Origin: Terriglobia bacterium
Lineage (GTDB): Bacteria; Acidobacteriota; Terriglobia; Bryobacterales; UBA6623
Direction of reading: 5' to 3'
Length of the DNA stretch: 64,000 bases
Assembly: GCA_009841225.1 (NCBI GenBank)
Contig: VXMF01000012.1
Span: 62,001 to 126,000 of the forward strand
A program made the translations under genes and the position numbers. The notes below the pieces were generated by a model. The model worked only from the letters and a program-made list of their open reading frames with translations, was not told where the DNA came from and did no database searches. Shown piece by piece: positions 1-8,310 of this stretch. Positions within the stretch are counted from its first letter, which is position 1. Every line of letters starts with the position of its first letter.

Positions 1-263
1 GACGCGGAGAGAGTCATTTCTTTACCACCTGGCGCGACGGCGACTGGAAGGTGCGCTACGAGTATCTCGCTGAAGGTGACAAGCGTTACGCCCTCTACAA
101 CTTGGCGGAGGATCCGAGCGAGTCACGGAACCTCGCGTCGGAAAATCCCGAACGGCTAGCGAGTATGACGCAGGACATGGTCCACGAACTGGAATCCATG
201 GAGGCGGTGTATCCGCTGCAGGCCGGGCACTCATTGGAACCAGTCATCCCGAATTCGCGTTGA
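1..263 (+). CDS. Sulfatase, C-terminal fragment (5' end outside window)
   Basis: Reading from base 3, the frame is open through the window edge and ends with TGA at 261-263, so this is the tail of a longer gene. It encodes the closing strands of a type I sulfatase: a WRDGDWK-type strand, then YALYNLAEDPSE and RNLA. The pattern 'LYDL-x-DP-x-E-x-x-NLA' closes nearly every S1 sulfatase. The catalytic FGly cysteine and metal ligands lie upstream and cannot be seen. Three further sulfatases occur in this window, so it fits the same exported desulfation theme. Confidence 0.8.
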   Translation, partial: RGESHFFTTWRDGDWKVRYEYLAEGDKRYALYNLAEDPSESRNLASENPERLASMTQDMVHELESMEAVYPLQAGHSLEPVIPNSR

Positions 264-352
264 ACCGCAGAGACCTGCGGCGGAGCAGATGCTATGCAGC
301 ATTGGCTCCGGCAACCGACCAAGAGGTCGGCGCGCCGGGAAAACAACCGAAC

Positions 353-775
353 CTATGGCAGCACTTGCAGGCCTTCCAACTCGGCCGCTAGCGCCAGCTT
401 CCTGTCAAAGCAGACGAACTCCAAGGGCCCTGCCACATGATCCTGAACCAGCAACACCGCGCCAAGCTGACCTGCATCGGCTGCGCGAATCCGATGTCGC
501 GCCAGTAGATTGATGGCCCGTGAACGCACGGCGACCGCGTCGGCTACCTCGTCCCAGCTCTCGGCAAGAGAATCTAGCCGGGCAAGGACTTGGCGACGCT
601 GAAAGCGAGACAGGCTGCCTTCTCTCGTTCTACGTTCAATCGCAGCTGCAAGTTCGGTTCGTGTCCACAGCCATGTAACGATCTGCCCGTCCTGCCCTAG
701 CCACTCAAGCGAGGTGCTGCCGCCCTTCTCTAACACGAGCAGCGTAACGAGTGCGGATGCGTCCCAAGGCCTCAG
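353..775 (-). CDS. VapC-like PIN-domain toxin with an apparent CTG start
   Basis: PIN-domain ribonuclease, toxin of a VapBC module; family members cleave specific RNAs using four acidic residues and Mg2+. Read from CTG at 775 the protein is 140 aa, and the acidic residues fall at D5 (WDASALV), E41 (TRTEL), D100 (RAADAGQL) and D124 (VCFDRK). These are the same positions as in the paralogue at 1984-2403. The only conventional start nearby, GTG at 736, would delete D5 and the first strand. The CTG overlaps the antitoxin stop as CTGA, where the paralogous pair has ATGA. So either CTG is used as a coupled start, or an ATG has mutated and the toxin is weak or silent. Confidence 0.8.
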   Translation of the reverse strand: MRPWDASALVTLLVLEKGGSTSLEWLGQDGQIVTWLWTRTELAAAIERRTREGSLSRFQRRQVLARLDSLAESWDEVADAVAVRSRAINLLARHRIRAADAGQLGAVLLVQDHVAGPLEFVCFDRKLALAAELEGLQVLP

Positions 776-1053
776 AGGCGGTCGTCCCGATCTTCGTGCA
801 GCGCATCCAGAACACTCACGGGAAGATCCAGAGGAGGCTCTTTGAGGATCGCGGTTGGATCGCCTTTGCCACGCCTGATCAGTCCTCGATTGACAAGCCT
901 CTCAAGTGTCTTGGGATCATCTCCAGCAGTGGCGGGGACAAGTCTTGCGACTGGCATCCCGCGATCGACGATTTGGACCTCACCGCCACGACGAACTTCA
1001 TCGATGTAGCGCGACAGATTCGCCTTCAGCTGGGAGATCGATGTGGTTGTCAT
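772..1053 (-). CDS. VapB/Phd-type antitoxin
   Basis: Antitoxin of the pair with the PIN toxin at 353-775, about 93 aa from ATG 1053. Its N-terminus (TTTSISQLKANLSRYIDEV, then GGEVQIVDRGMPVARLVP) is the Phd/YefM DNA-binding fold, and the C-terminal half is the variable toxin-binding tail. ATG 1062 would add three residues and is equally open. Neither has a strong Shine-Dalgarno. The stop codon overlaps the toxin start (CTGA), which implies translational coupling. An 8-bp palindrome at 1151-1158 upstream is a candidate autoregulatory operator. Confidence 0.85.
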   Translation of the reverse strand: MTTTSISQLKANLSRYIDEVRRGGEVQIVDRGMPVARLVPATAGDDPKTLERLVNRGLIRRGKGDPTAILKEPPLDLPVSVLDALHEDRDDRL

Positions 1054-1150
1054 TGAGTCCATTCTGATTCGTCGACCTAGACAAGTCTCGAAATGGCGCG
1101 ACATCTCTGTAGGGCTGACACCGGGCCTGTGGTCGAACCTCGAAAATCTG

Positions 1151-1158
1151 TGTATACA
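1151..1158. promoter_or_regulatory. Palindrome TGTATACA, candidate VapB operator
   Basis: Perfect 8-bp palindrome in the A/T-richer part of the interval between the divergent vapB-like gene (start 1053, minus) and the LOG gene (start about 1288, plus). VapB/Phd antitoxins bind palindromes in their own promoters. The position fits but binding is inferred only. Confidence 0.3.
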
Positions 1159-1287
1159 AATGGATCAAGGCTGCCCGCGTCCGACCCCTTGCCTGCCACG
1201 GAAGAGCGCCGCGCCAGACCCAGGGGCCAGGCTAATGCTTGAGCCCGCAACGCCAGCCAAGTCGAGCGTGGCCTGTACGATGGGAGC

Positions 1288-1854
1288 GTGGTGTTGCCCG
1301 CGCGAATCTGCGTTTTCTGCGGCTCCAGCAGCGGCCTTAGTCGGACTTATGCAGACGCCGCCACGGCCCTCGGCAGATGCTTGGCCGAGCACGGGGTCGA
1401 TCTTGTCTATGGAGGAGCTTCGGTCGGTCTGATGGGCGTATTGGCTGACACTGTCCTAGCATCGGGAGGCGAGGTCGTGGGGGTTATCCCTAAGGCTCTT
1501 GCCGAGAAGGAGGTGGCGCACAAACATTTGACGGAGTTGCGCGTCGTAGGTTCGATGCATGAACGCAAGGCGCTCATGGCGGAGCTCTCGGACGCTTTCA
1601 TCGCCCTGCCGGGAGGATTCGGCACGGTAGAAGAACTCTGCGAGATCATTACCTGGGGACAGCTTGGATTCCACGGGAAGCCGATCGGACTGCTAAATGT
1701 TGACGGCTATTTCGACTCGTTGCTGGCGTTCTTCGACCGGGCTGTGCACGATCGGTTCGTGCGTTCGACGCATCGCGGGCTCGTAATTGACGGCACAAGT
1801 CCGGAAGAGATCTTAGAGGCATTCAGCGACTGTCGCCCTCCGTCTTCGAGCTAG
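1288..1854 (+). CDS. LOG-family nucleotide 5'-monophosphate phosphoribohydrolase
   Basis: Cytosolic Rossmann-fold enzyme of the LOG/TIGR00730 family. Family members hydrolyse the N-glycosidic bond of nucleoside or cytokinin 5'-monophosphates, releasing base and ribose 5-phosphate. Seen here: [10 protein letters not shown] at the N-terminus, [10 protein letters not shown] for phosphate binding, and the diagnostic PGGFGTVEE motif in the second half. The length of 188 aa is normal. GTG 1288, GTG 1291 and TTG 1294 are all possible starts. A GGGAG at 1282-1286 is too close to the first, so one of the later two may be used. The gene stands alone between two vapBC modules on the opposite strand. Confidence 0.88.
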   Translation: MVLPARICVFCGSSSGLSRTYADAATALGRCLAEHGVDLVYGGASVGLMGVLADTVLASGGEVVGVIPKALAEKEVAHKHLTELRVVGSMHERKALMAELSDAFIALPGGFGTVEELCEIITWGQLGFHGKPIGLLNVDGYFDSLLAFFDRAVHDRFVRSTHRGLVIDGTSPEEILEAFSDCRPPSSS

Positions 1855-1983
1855 TGGACGGACCGGTCGAGTTGGTGACGATGGCTATCGAGGTTCCGGC
1901 ATCAGCGACCTGCAATCCGTCCAACACCTCATATGCCGCCCTGTTTGAGAGATCCAAGTGCCTCGACTAGGGACCGCAGCCGG

Positions 1984-2403
1984 TCACAGGACTGCAAATC
2001 CCTCCCGCCTTGCGGCTTCCGAGAGCCGACTGTCACTGCAGACTATATCGAGCGTCGCCGGGTCTTCTCTGGATGCGGTCAGAGCGGCGGCCAACTGCAC
2101 TGCATCGGCGCCGCGCAGCCGATGTACCCGCAGCAGACGCATCGCGCGATTCCGCACGCGCTGCATCGGCCGGATTTCAAGCCAGGTGGCCGCTAGCAGT
2201 CTCAACTGGTCCAGCGACTGATCTAGTTGACGGGCGTCGAGCGCTCCTTCCCGGTGCAGACGATTCAAGGCGGAAGCGCATTCGATCTGACTTCCCCACC
2301 AAGTGACGACAGAGGGGTCCTGTTGGAGGAGTTCAAATCTCCTTGCGCTTTCCGGTTCCGCTACTAGGAGCGCCACCAGAGCCGAGGAGTCCCAGTACCT
2401 CAT
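1984..2403 (-). CDS. VapC-like PIN-domain toxin
   Basis: PIN ribonuclease toxin of 139 aa with a complete acidic set: D5 in WDSSALV, E41 in SQIECASAL, D100 in RGADAVQL and D124 in VCSDSRL. ATG 2403 overlaps the antitoxin stop as ATGA, so translation is coupled to vapB. It is a colinear paralogue of the toxin at 353-775, with the same spacing of all four acidic residues, but the surrounding sequence is diverged. The two modules probably recognise different partners. Confidence 0.9.
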   Translation of the reverse strand: MRYWDSSALVALLVAEPESARRFELLQQDPSVVTWWGSQIECASALNRLHREGALDARQLDQSLDQLRLLAATWLEIRPMQRVRNRAMRLLRVHRLRGADAVQLAAALTASREDPATLDIVCSDSRLSEAARREGFAVL

Positions 2404-2696
2404 CGGCTCTCGTCCCGTTCCTCCGCTATCAGGCCGCTTGCACTCAAACCTTCTGGCAGGCGTGGCAAGGGCCTATCCATTAACGCTGCGACATCCAGTG
2501 AACCCTGAGGCGGATCAGCGATATCCCCTTGTACCAACTTGGCTGCGGCTTCGTCGGTCAACGCGTCCGCGTCACAAGGCCTGATTTGGGCAACAGGCTT
2601 GCCATGATGCGTGACCAGCACTGTTTCGCCACGACGAACCTCGTTTAGAAGGGCGCTGAGAGAATTCTTGGCTTCGCTAACACTGGCGCGTCTCAT
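2400..2696 (-). CDS. VapB/Phd-type antitoxin
   Basis: Antitoxin of 98 aa preceding the PIN toxin. The N-terminus, VSEAKNSLSALLNEVRRGE then VLVTHHGKPVAQI, is the Phd/YefM fold (PF02604-type). The acidic, proline-rich C-terminal half is the likely toxin-binding tail. The start is ATG 2696, directly downstream of the palindrome ATAGCTAT (2697-2704). A longer inverted repeat lies about 30 nt upstream. Both fit autoregulation by the VapBC complex. Confidence 0.88.
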   Translation of the reverse strand: MRRASVSEAKNSLSALLNEVRRGETVLVTHHGKPVAQIRPCDADALTDEAAAKLVQGDIADPPQGSLDVAALMDRPLPRLPEGLSASGLIAEERDESR

Positions 2697-2743
2697 ATAG
2701 CTATTCTAGCCAGATTGGTATAGCCGGTTATGGATCTAACCGG
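2697..2743. promoter_or_regulatory. Inverted repeats upstream of vapB (candidate operator)
   Basis: Two symmetrical elements precede the antitoxin start. ATAGCTAT (2697-2704) abuts the ATG. CCGGTT (2724-2729) and AACCGG (2738-2743) form a perfect 6-bp inverted repeat with an 8-nt spacer. The position fits an operator bound by VapB dimers; function is inferred. Confidence 0.35.
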
Positions 2744-2916
2744 AGGATCAACTCTTTTTGGAGAAGTCGGCACCGCTTGGGCGGCCGGATCTTCCGTTTG
2801 CAATGTGCCGAATTCACCTGCACTGCTGGGCTTCCAGGTACCAGCCAGTGACTCAAGCGCGGCGCCTCCGGAGTTTCGACGCGGATCAAGCACCCAGTTG
2901 CGGGCGTTCGGGCAGA

Positions 2917-5211
2917 CTAGATTGTCCCAGCCGGAGAAAGGTCGTCCAAGGAGTAGGTCTGTCCAGCGGAGGTTGCAATCGTACGAAGCTCTTTCGCACC
3001 TGCAACACGCACCAGACACTGCTTGCCGAACCTCGACAATATCTCCGCCTTCTGCAGCCTGCCGTCAACCCACGACATCGAGACCTCGAATCCGCCACGA
3101 GCCTTCAGCCCGGTCACTGAGCCGCGGCTCCATTCAGCCGGCAGCGCCGGCAGCAGGTGGAGTTCCCCGCCGTGCGACTGCAAGAGCATTTCTGCAATGG
3201 CTGCAGTGCCACCGAAATTGCCGTCGATCTGAAACGGAGGATGGGTGTCGAAGAGGTTCTCGAGCGTTGACTTGGCGAGCAGGGCATGCAGGTTCTCGTA
3301 GGCATTCTCTGCGTCTTCGAGGCGCGCCCAGAGGTTAATGAGCCAAGCGCGGCTCCACCCTGTGTGACCGCCGCCGTTGGAGAGGCGGTGCTCGATTGAC
3401 TTGCGGACAGCCTCGGCGAGAGCCGGCGTGCCGCGAAGCGTGAACTGCTCTCCGGGATGGAGCCCGAACGCATGAGAGATGTGGCGGTGCCCCGGCTCCG
3501 CCTCCGCGAATTCCTCGCGCCATTCCATTAAGCGACCGTCGCTTCCGATTTGCGGGCCGGCTAGGTTGGCCAGTGCTTCGCGGGCCTCGGCGGTGAAATT
3601 GTCGGAGATCCCGAGCTCGTTCGCGGCGCCAAGGACGTTGGCGAGAAGGTCCCAGACGATTTGCTGGTCCATCGCGGGGCCCATCGTGATTCGAGCCCGT
3701 TCCATGTCCTTGGTGAGAAAGATGTTCTCCGGGGATGTCGACGGCCCGCTCACGAGCTCTCCCGTGCGAGGGTCTTCGACAAGCCAGTCCAAGAAGAACT
3801 CCGCGGCTTCTTTCAGCACAGGATAGGCCCGCTCGCGCAGGAAGGCCTTGTCTTGGTTGAACTGATAAGCCTCCCAGAGATGCCGTGAAGTCCAAGCTGC
3901 GCCAGCTGGCCACATGCCGTACTGAGCGCGTCCGATCGGGCTCGTCCACCACCAAGCATCGGTCGTATGGTGAGCGACGAAGCCGCGCGCGTTGTAGTGA
4001 TCTCGCGCGGTCTTGCGGCCTCGCACGCGAAGGTTGTCGAGCAGGTCCCACAGAGGCTCTTGCATCTCGGACAGATTCGTCACGTCTGCCGGCCAGTAGT
4101 TCATCTGGATGTTGATATTGATGTGGTAGTCGGAGTTCCAAGGGGGCGCGATCTTGTCGTTCCAAATGCCCTGTAGGTTCGCGGGCATCGTGCCCGGCCG
4201 CGACGATCCCATCAGCAGGTAACGACCGAATTGGAAGTAGGTTGCCAGAAGGTCCGGATCGGACCCGCCCGCCCGGACGGCCTGCAGGCGCTGATCGATA
4301 GGGCTCTGGCGCTTCTCCTTCCCGCCCAGTTCGAGCGCGACGCGATCGAAGATCGCCCGGTGATCCGTTACGTGCGAATCGCGAAGTACGGCGAACCCGG
4401 CATCCTCCGCTGCCTTGAGTCGTCTCGTCGTCTCGTCGCTCGGCTCGTGCCCTCGGTAGTCTGTTGCGGCGGCAAGAATCAGAGTGACCGCATCGGCAGC
4501 ACTGATTCGCAAGGACTTGCCGTCGGCTCGGACAGAACCGCCTTCGGCGTCGGCCCTCAGCCGCGCTTCGAAACGCACCCCGAGCTGCTGTCCTTCGTGG
4601 CTGGCGCGGCCCAGCATGAGAAGCTCGCTGTCTGCGGCCGTTGTCGTGGCATCGGCGGGCCGGTCTAGGCGCACCCTGATTGAGATCGCTCCAGGCTGGT
4701 CCGCCTCGATGCGAACGACTAGGACATCGTGCGGCGCGCTCGAGAACACCTCTCGGCTGTAACTGACACCGTCTTCTGTCCACTCGGTCCGAGCAATGCC
4801 GGTTTCCAGATCGAGTTCGCGCCGATAGCTGTCCGGGCTCGCCGAATGGGCCGAATCGATCCACAGATCTCCGAGGGTCTGGTAGCCCTTCGGGAAGATC
4901 CTCTCTCCCATGATCGTTTCCTCGATCATGCGCTCGGCCTCGACATACTTGCCGTCGAAGAGCATCTTGCGGATCTCAGGGAGATGGCGAAACGCTCCCG
5001 CTATATCGCGTTCCTGCGGTGCGCCGGCCCAGAGGGTGTCTTCGTTGAGTTGGATTCGCCCGTTCCCTGTGGCGCCGAAGACCATGCCTCCGAGTCGCCC
5101 GTTGCCGACGGGAAGAGCTTCGACCCACTCTGCTGCCGGGCCGGAATACCACAGCAGCGGCTCGGACGAGAGTGGGAGAGCAACGAGGAACGCAAGAGCC
5201 GAGAATCTCAT
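2917..5211 (-). CDS. GH95 alpha-L-fucosidase (or related GH95 glycosidase), exported
   Basis: Inverting glycosidase of family GH95, 764 aa from ATG 5211, which begins a Sec signal (MRFSALAFLVALPLSSE). The open frame extends upstream to 5493, but those 94 residues have no signal or family character. The N-terminal beta-domain contains LPVGNGRLGGMV (33-44). The alpha/alpha barrel contains NLQGIWN (345-351) and NxN (N365, N367 in YHININ). Also present are SPENIF (E495) and QIDGNFGG (D663), corresponding to the catalytic Asn, Glu and Asp set described for Bifidobacterium AfcA. It probably releases alpha-L-fucose, or alpha-L-galactose, from exported glycans. It is divergent from a 2-hydroxyacid dehydrogenase gene across 220 bp. 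An unrelated frame of 509 codons inside it is a compositional shadow. Confidence 0.92.
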   Translation of the reverse strand: MRFSALAFLVALPLSSEPLLWYSGPAAEWVEALPVGNGRLGGMVFGATGNGRIQLNEDTLWAGAPQERDIAGAFRHLPEIRKMLFDGKYVEAERMIEETIMGERIFPKGYQTLGDLWIDSAHSASPDSYRRELDLETGIARTEWTEDGVSYSREVFSSAPHDVLVVRIEADQPGAISIRVRLDRPADATTTAADSELLMLGRASHEGQQLGVRFEARLRADAEGGSVRADGKSLRISAADAVTLILAAATDYRGHEPSDETTRRLKAAEDAGFAVLRDSHVTDHRAIFDRVALELGGKEKRQSPIDQRLQAVRAGGSDPDLLATYFQFGRYLLMGSSRPGTMPANLQGIWNDKIAPPWNSDYHININIQMNYWPADVTNLSEMQEPLWDLLDNLRVRGRKTARDHYNARGFVAHHTTDAWWWTSPIGRAQYGMWPAGAAWTSRHLWEAYQFNQDKAFLRERAYPVLKEAAEFFLDWLVEDPRTGELVSGPSTSPENIFLTKDMERARITMGPAMDQQIVWDLLANVLGAANELGISDNFTAEAREALANLAGPQIGSDGRLMEWREEFAEAEPGHRHISHAFGLHPGEQFTLRGTPALAEAVRKSIEHRLSNGGGHTGWSRAWLINLWARLEDAENAYENLHALLAKSTLENLFDTHPPFQIDGNFGGTAAIAEMLLQSHGGELHLLPALPAEWSRGSVTGLKARGGFEVSMSWVDGRLQKAEILSRFGKQCLVRVAGAKELRTIATSAGQTYSLDDLSPAGTI

Positions 5212-5431
5212 AAGGGACTTGGAGAATACCAAGCTTGAACGTTCTTCCGAGGAGCGCGCAGAAACCCCGAGCGACATTGCGGAATCATTTCCGCGCAAGT
5301 TGTGCGGGCGGTCGCGCTCGAATGATCCAGGGGCGATCACAAAGCGTCTCGGCGGAACTCGCACCGTTAGCGGCTCTGTGCTGTGATGGTGCGTCCAATT
5401 CAGTACAATCGCGAGCACAGGAGACTCCATC

Positions 5432-6439
5432 ATGATTCGATTCGTTGCCCTCGCGCTGCTCTCCGTCGCACTCTGCGGAGCCCAGCAACTCAAGATTCTC
5501 GTCGCCGGTCAAAATCCGGAAACGATCGCGGACTGGCAGACGGCCTCCGACAAGGTGAAGCTGGTGCGTGTGACCTCAGAGACCGCGATGGGCGAGATTG
5601 CCGACGCGGATGCCTACATCGGCAACATCTCGCCCGAGCTCGTGAAAGCGGGCAAGAAGCTGCGATGGGTGCAAACGCTCAGCGCCGGCGTGGAGCAGGT
5701 GCTGCACAAGACCGGCTCGGATGCATTGGCCAAGAGCGACATCGTATTGACGAACAACCAGATCGTACAAGGGCCCGAGATCGCCGATCACGCCATGGCG
5801 ATGCTGCTGGCCCACACGCGCTTCCTCCCGACCTATATGCAACGTCAGGCCGACGAGAACTGGCAGGGCAGGCCCTATACCCTCGTCGAGCTGAACGGCA
5901 AGAATGCCTTAGTCATAGGCATGGGCGGCATTGGGCTCCAGATCGCCATCAGGGCCTGGGCGCACGGGATGAACGTCGTTGGCGTCGATCCGGAGGACAT
6001 CGCCTATCTGCCGTATGTCGACAAGATCGTCAAGCCGGACATGCTCGACAGCGTGATCGGCGACGCCGACGTGGTCTTCATGGCAGCGCCCCATACCCCT
6101 GCCAGCCACAAGATGATCGGCTCAAGCCAGTTCGATGCCATGAAGCAGGGAGCTTACTTCATCGCAGTGAGTCGTGGCGGCACCTATGACCTCAGCTCGT
6201 TGGTCAAGGCGCTGGACTCCAAGAAACTCGCAGGCGCGGGGGTTGATGTCACGGATCCCGAACCGCTGCCGAAGGGCCACGCCCTGTGGAAGATGGACAA
6301 CGTCATCATCACGCCGCACATCGCGGGCCGTTCCGACATGGACCGCGGGCGCATGCTGGGCATTGTCAAGTCCAACATCAAGCGCTTCGCCGAAGGGCAG
6401 CGGCTCCACAACGTCGTAGACAAGCAAAAGGGCTATTAG
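5432..6439 (+). CDS. D-2-hydroxyacid dehydrogenase family protein with an N-terminal signal sequence
   Basis: NAD-dependent D-isomer 2-hydroxyacid dehydrogenase fold of 335 aa. Seen: the dinucleotide loop GMGGIG (163-168), catalytic R248 (SRGG), E277 (DPEPL) and H296 (TPHIAG). This is the full Arg/Glu/His triad of the family. The first 18 residues (MIRFVALALLSVALCGAQ) form a hydrophobic export signal. That is odd, because family members are normally cytosolic and need NAD(H). AGGAG at 5420-5424 sits 7 nt before ATG 5432, so this start is well supported. The sulfatase 21 bp downstream is probably co-transcribed. Substrate unknown. Confidence 0.85.
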   Translation: MIRFVALALLSVALCGAQQLKILVAGQNPETIADWQTASDKVKLVRVTSETAMGEIADADAYIGNISPELVKAGKKLRWVQTLSAGVEQVLHKTGSDALAKSDIVLTNNQIVQGPEIADHAMAMLLAHTRFLPTYMQRQADENWQGRPYTLVELNGKNALVIGMGGIGLQIAIRAWAHGMNVVGVDPEDIAYLPYVDKIVKPDMLDSVIGDADVVFMAAPHTPASHKMIGSSQFDAMKQGAYFIAVSRGGTYDLSSLVKALDSKKLAGAGVDVTDPEPLPKGHALWKMDNVIITPHIAGRSDMDRGRMLGIVKSNIKRFAEGQRLHNVVDKQKGY

Positions 6440-6460
6440 CTGGCGGAGCATGGCACCGGC

Positions 6461-7855
6461 ATGAACTGGATCAATCCAATGTCCCTGCGCACTCGATCGG
6501 AAGTCCTGGCGGCATGCGTTGCAGCCGCATGGCTGAGTTGTGGCACGGTTCCTTCGCAACCGATACCGCCCAATGTGCTTCTGATTATTTCGGATGACCA
6601 CGGATGGACTGACTACGGATTCATGGGCCACGACACGGTCCAAACGCCCACCCTTGATCGGCTCGCGTCGCAGTCGATGGTCTACACGCGGGGGTATCTC
6701 CCGTCTCCGCTGTGTCGGCCGAGCTTAGCGACGATCGCGACGGGGCTGTATCCGCACCAGCACGGCATCACCGGCAACGATCCGCCCGGGAAATGGCCGG
6801 AAGGCGCTCGGAACCCCGAAACCCGAGCCGCCATGGAGCAAGTGTTCGCCCAAAACGCGAACGTGATGGAACTTCTGGCGCGATCCGGGTATGTCAGCCA
6901 TCAATCTGGCAAGTGGTGGGAAGGCAATCCGCTTGATCACGGCTTCACTGCCGCGATGACCCACGGGGACGTGACTCGCAGAGGCCGGCATGGCGACGAG
7001 GGCCTTGTGATCGGCCGCGAGGGATTGGACCCGATCTTCGATTTCGTCAACCGACGGAACCAACTTGCTGAGGGCCAAGATTCCACTCCTCCGCCATTCT
7101 TCCTGTGGTACGCGCCGTTCCTGCCGCACACGCCACACAACCCGCCGGAACGGTTGCTGGCCAAGTACCGGTCGCCCGACCGGGCCGAATCGGTAGCGAA
7201 GTACTACGCCATGGTGGAGTGGCTCGACGAGACCGTTGGCGAGCTGTGTGACTACCTCGACGAGAACGGACTGTCCGAGGACACGTTGGTTGTTTACTTG
7301 GCAGATAACGGCTGGATATCGGCCGAAGACACTACCGAGCAGCCGAAGATGCGGGCCAAGATGTCGCCTTACGACATGGGTGTCAGGACCCCCGTCATGA
7401 TTCGCTGGCCGGGCAAGGTCGCTCCCGGTCGCGACGACACTACCTTGGTCAGCAGCGTTGACGTCGTGCCCACCGTGTTGGGAGCAGCCGGCGTAGCAAT
7501 TCCCGACAATCTTCCGGGAGTGAACCTCTTGGATGACGGGGAGCGAGCTGGGCGCGACCATATCTTCGGGGCTACGTTTGCCCACACGGCAGTGGACATT
7601 GCCAGCCCGGTCGCGAACCTGAAGTACCGCAGCGTCGTGCGTGAGGATGGCTGGAAGCTCATCCTTCCGTACGTGCCCAATCAGGACGTGACGTTAATGA
7701 TCCGCGGGACGGTAGCCGATTGGATGCGATTCGATCCCGAACTGTATGACTTGTCCGAGGACCCGTTCGAGACAGCGGACTTGGCGGGGGAGCGGCCGGA
7801 GTTGGTAGAAGCCTTGCACACGAGCCTACAAGATTGGTGGGAAGTGCCCGAGTAG
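6461..7855 (+). CDS. Type I sulfatase with a CxPSL active-site motif, exported
   Basis: Arylsulfatase-superfamily enzyme of 464 aa that would hydrolyse sulfate esters. Metal ligands are in IISDDHGWTDYG (D45, D46), and the FGly cysteine is C85 in LCRPSLATIATGLYP. The conserved Arg of C-x-P-S-R is Leu here, as far as this sequence shows. Further motifs are HQSGKWWEG, LADNGW and a C-terminal LYDLSEDPFE strand. An N-terminal hydrophobic segment ends at AWLSCG, so it is exported and possibly a lipoprotein. The start at 6461 gives a longer leader; M7 is an alternative. It follows the hydroxyacid dehydrogenase by 21 bp. Confidence 0.9.
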   Translation: MNWINPMSLRTRSEVLAACVAAAWLSCGTVPSQPIPPNVLLIISDDHGWTDYGFMGHDTVQTPTLDRLASQSMVYTRGYLPSPLCRPSLATIATGLYPHQHGITGNDPPGKWPEGARNPETRAAMEQVFAQNANVMELLARSGYVSHQSGKWWEGNPLDHGFTAAMTHGDVTRRGRHGDEGLVIGREGLDPIFDFVNRRNQLAEGQDSTPPPFFLWYAPFLPHTPHNPPERLLAKYRSPDRAESVAKYYAMVEWLDETVGELCDYLDENGLSEDTLVVYLADNGWISAEDTTEQPKMRAKMSPYDMGVRTPVMIRWPGKVAPGRDDTTLVSSVDVVPTVLGAAGVAIPDNLPGVNLLDDGERAGRDHIFGATFAHTAVDIASPVANLKYRSVVREDGWKLILPYVPNQDVTLMIRGTVADWMRFDPELYDLSEDPFETADLAGERPELVEALHTSLQDWWEVPE

Positions 7856-8310
7856 CCGAGGCAGGTGGGCGATTCCGGTCTACCGGTGTGCGTTCGCCAA
7901 GGGCCGGCTTCGCGCCAGTATGGGCCACAGGCTAAGGGTGAGGCCAGCGACCTCTTGACTAGGGCGCTCTAGTTGTTGGTGCCTGTCCTGCCTGCCGAAG
8001 CAATTTCCTGCAAGCAATGCCGGTTCCCGGTGTTTGCAATCCGCAGGAGGCGGAACGGATCCGTCGGTCTTCGGAAAGTCCTTCGCATGCTAAGCGGCGC
8101 GTTGCCATGAGCCGACAACGCAACACCAGCCGAACTGCGCCGGATGTTTCCTTCAGCGCCCTACGCTGCGGCAACGCCCAACGTTGCGCAACAAAACGCC
8201 TCTTCCGCAACTTATCGCTGCGCAAGGGAATCGATGTTGCGCAATCCGGTGAAGGGCAGAGCTACGCTGTCCGAGTGCGCCGGCCTTGCCGGCCACGTCG
8301 CGCTGCGCCG
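7856..8310. other. Intergenic region between convergent genes
   Basis: About 455 bp with no coding frame that resembles a protein. It contains two TTGCGCAA palindromes (listed separately). A 6-bp hairpin, GCCGGC-CTT-GCCGGC at 8279-8293, lies just past the end of the CRTAC1 gene on the minus strand. That hairpin has no T-run, so it is only a weak terminator candidate. Confidence 0.5.
8183..8244. repeat. Repeated TTGCGCAA palindrome
   Basis: TTGCGCAA occurs at 8184-8191 (within the 10-bp palindrome GTTGCGCAAC, 8183-8192) and again at 8237-8244, 53 bp apart. A partial copy, TGCGCA, sits between them at 8219-8224. The spacing is about five helical turns, as for paired protein sites. No binding protein can be named. 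Confidence 0.35.

Noticed and set aside
3335..4864. 509-codon open frame on the minus strand overlapping the GH95 gene
   Set aside because: It is in another frame of the same strand, Arg/Pro/Ala-rich, with no domain or signal, and the GH95 frame is strongly supported. It is a G+C-composition shadow.
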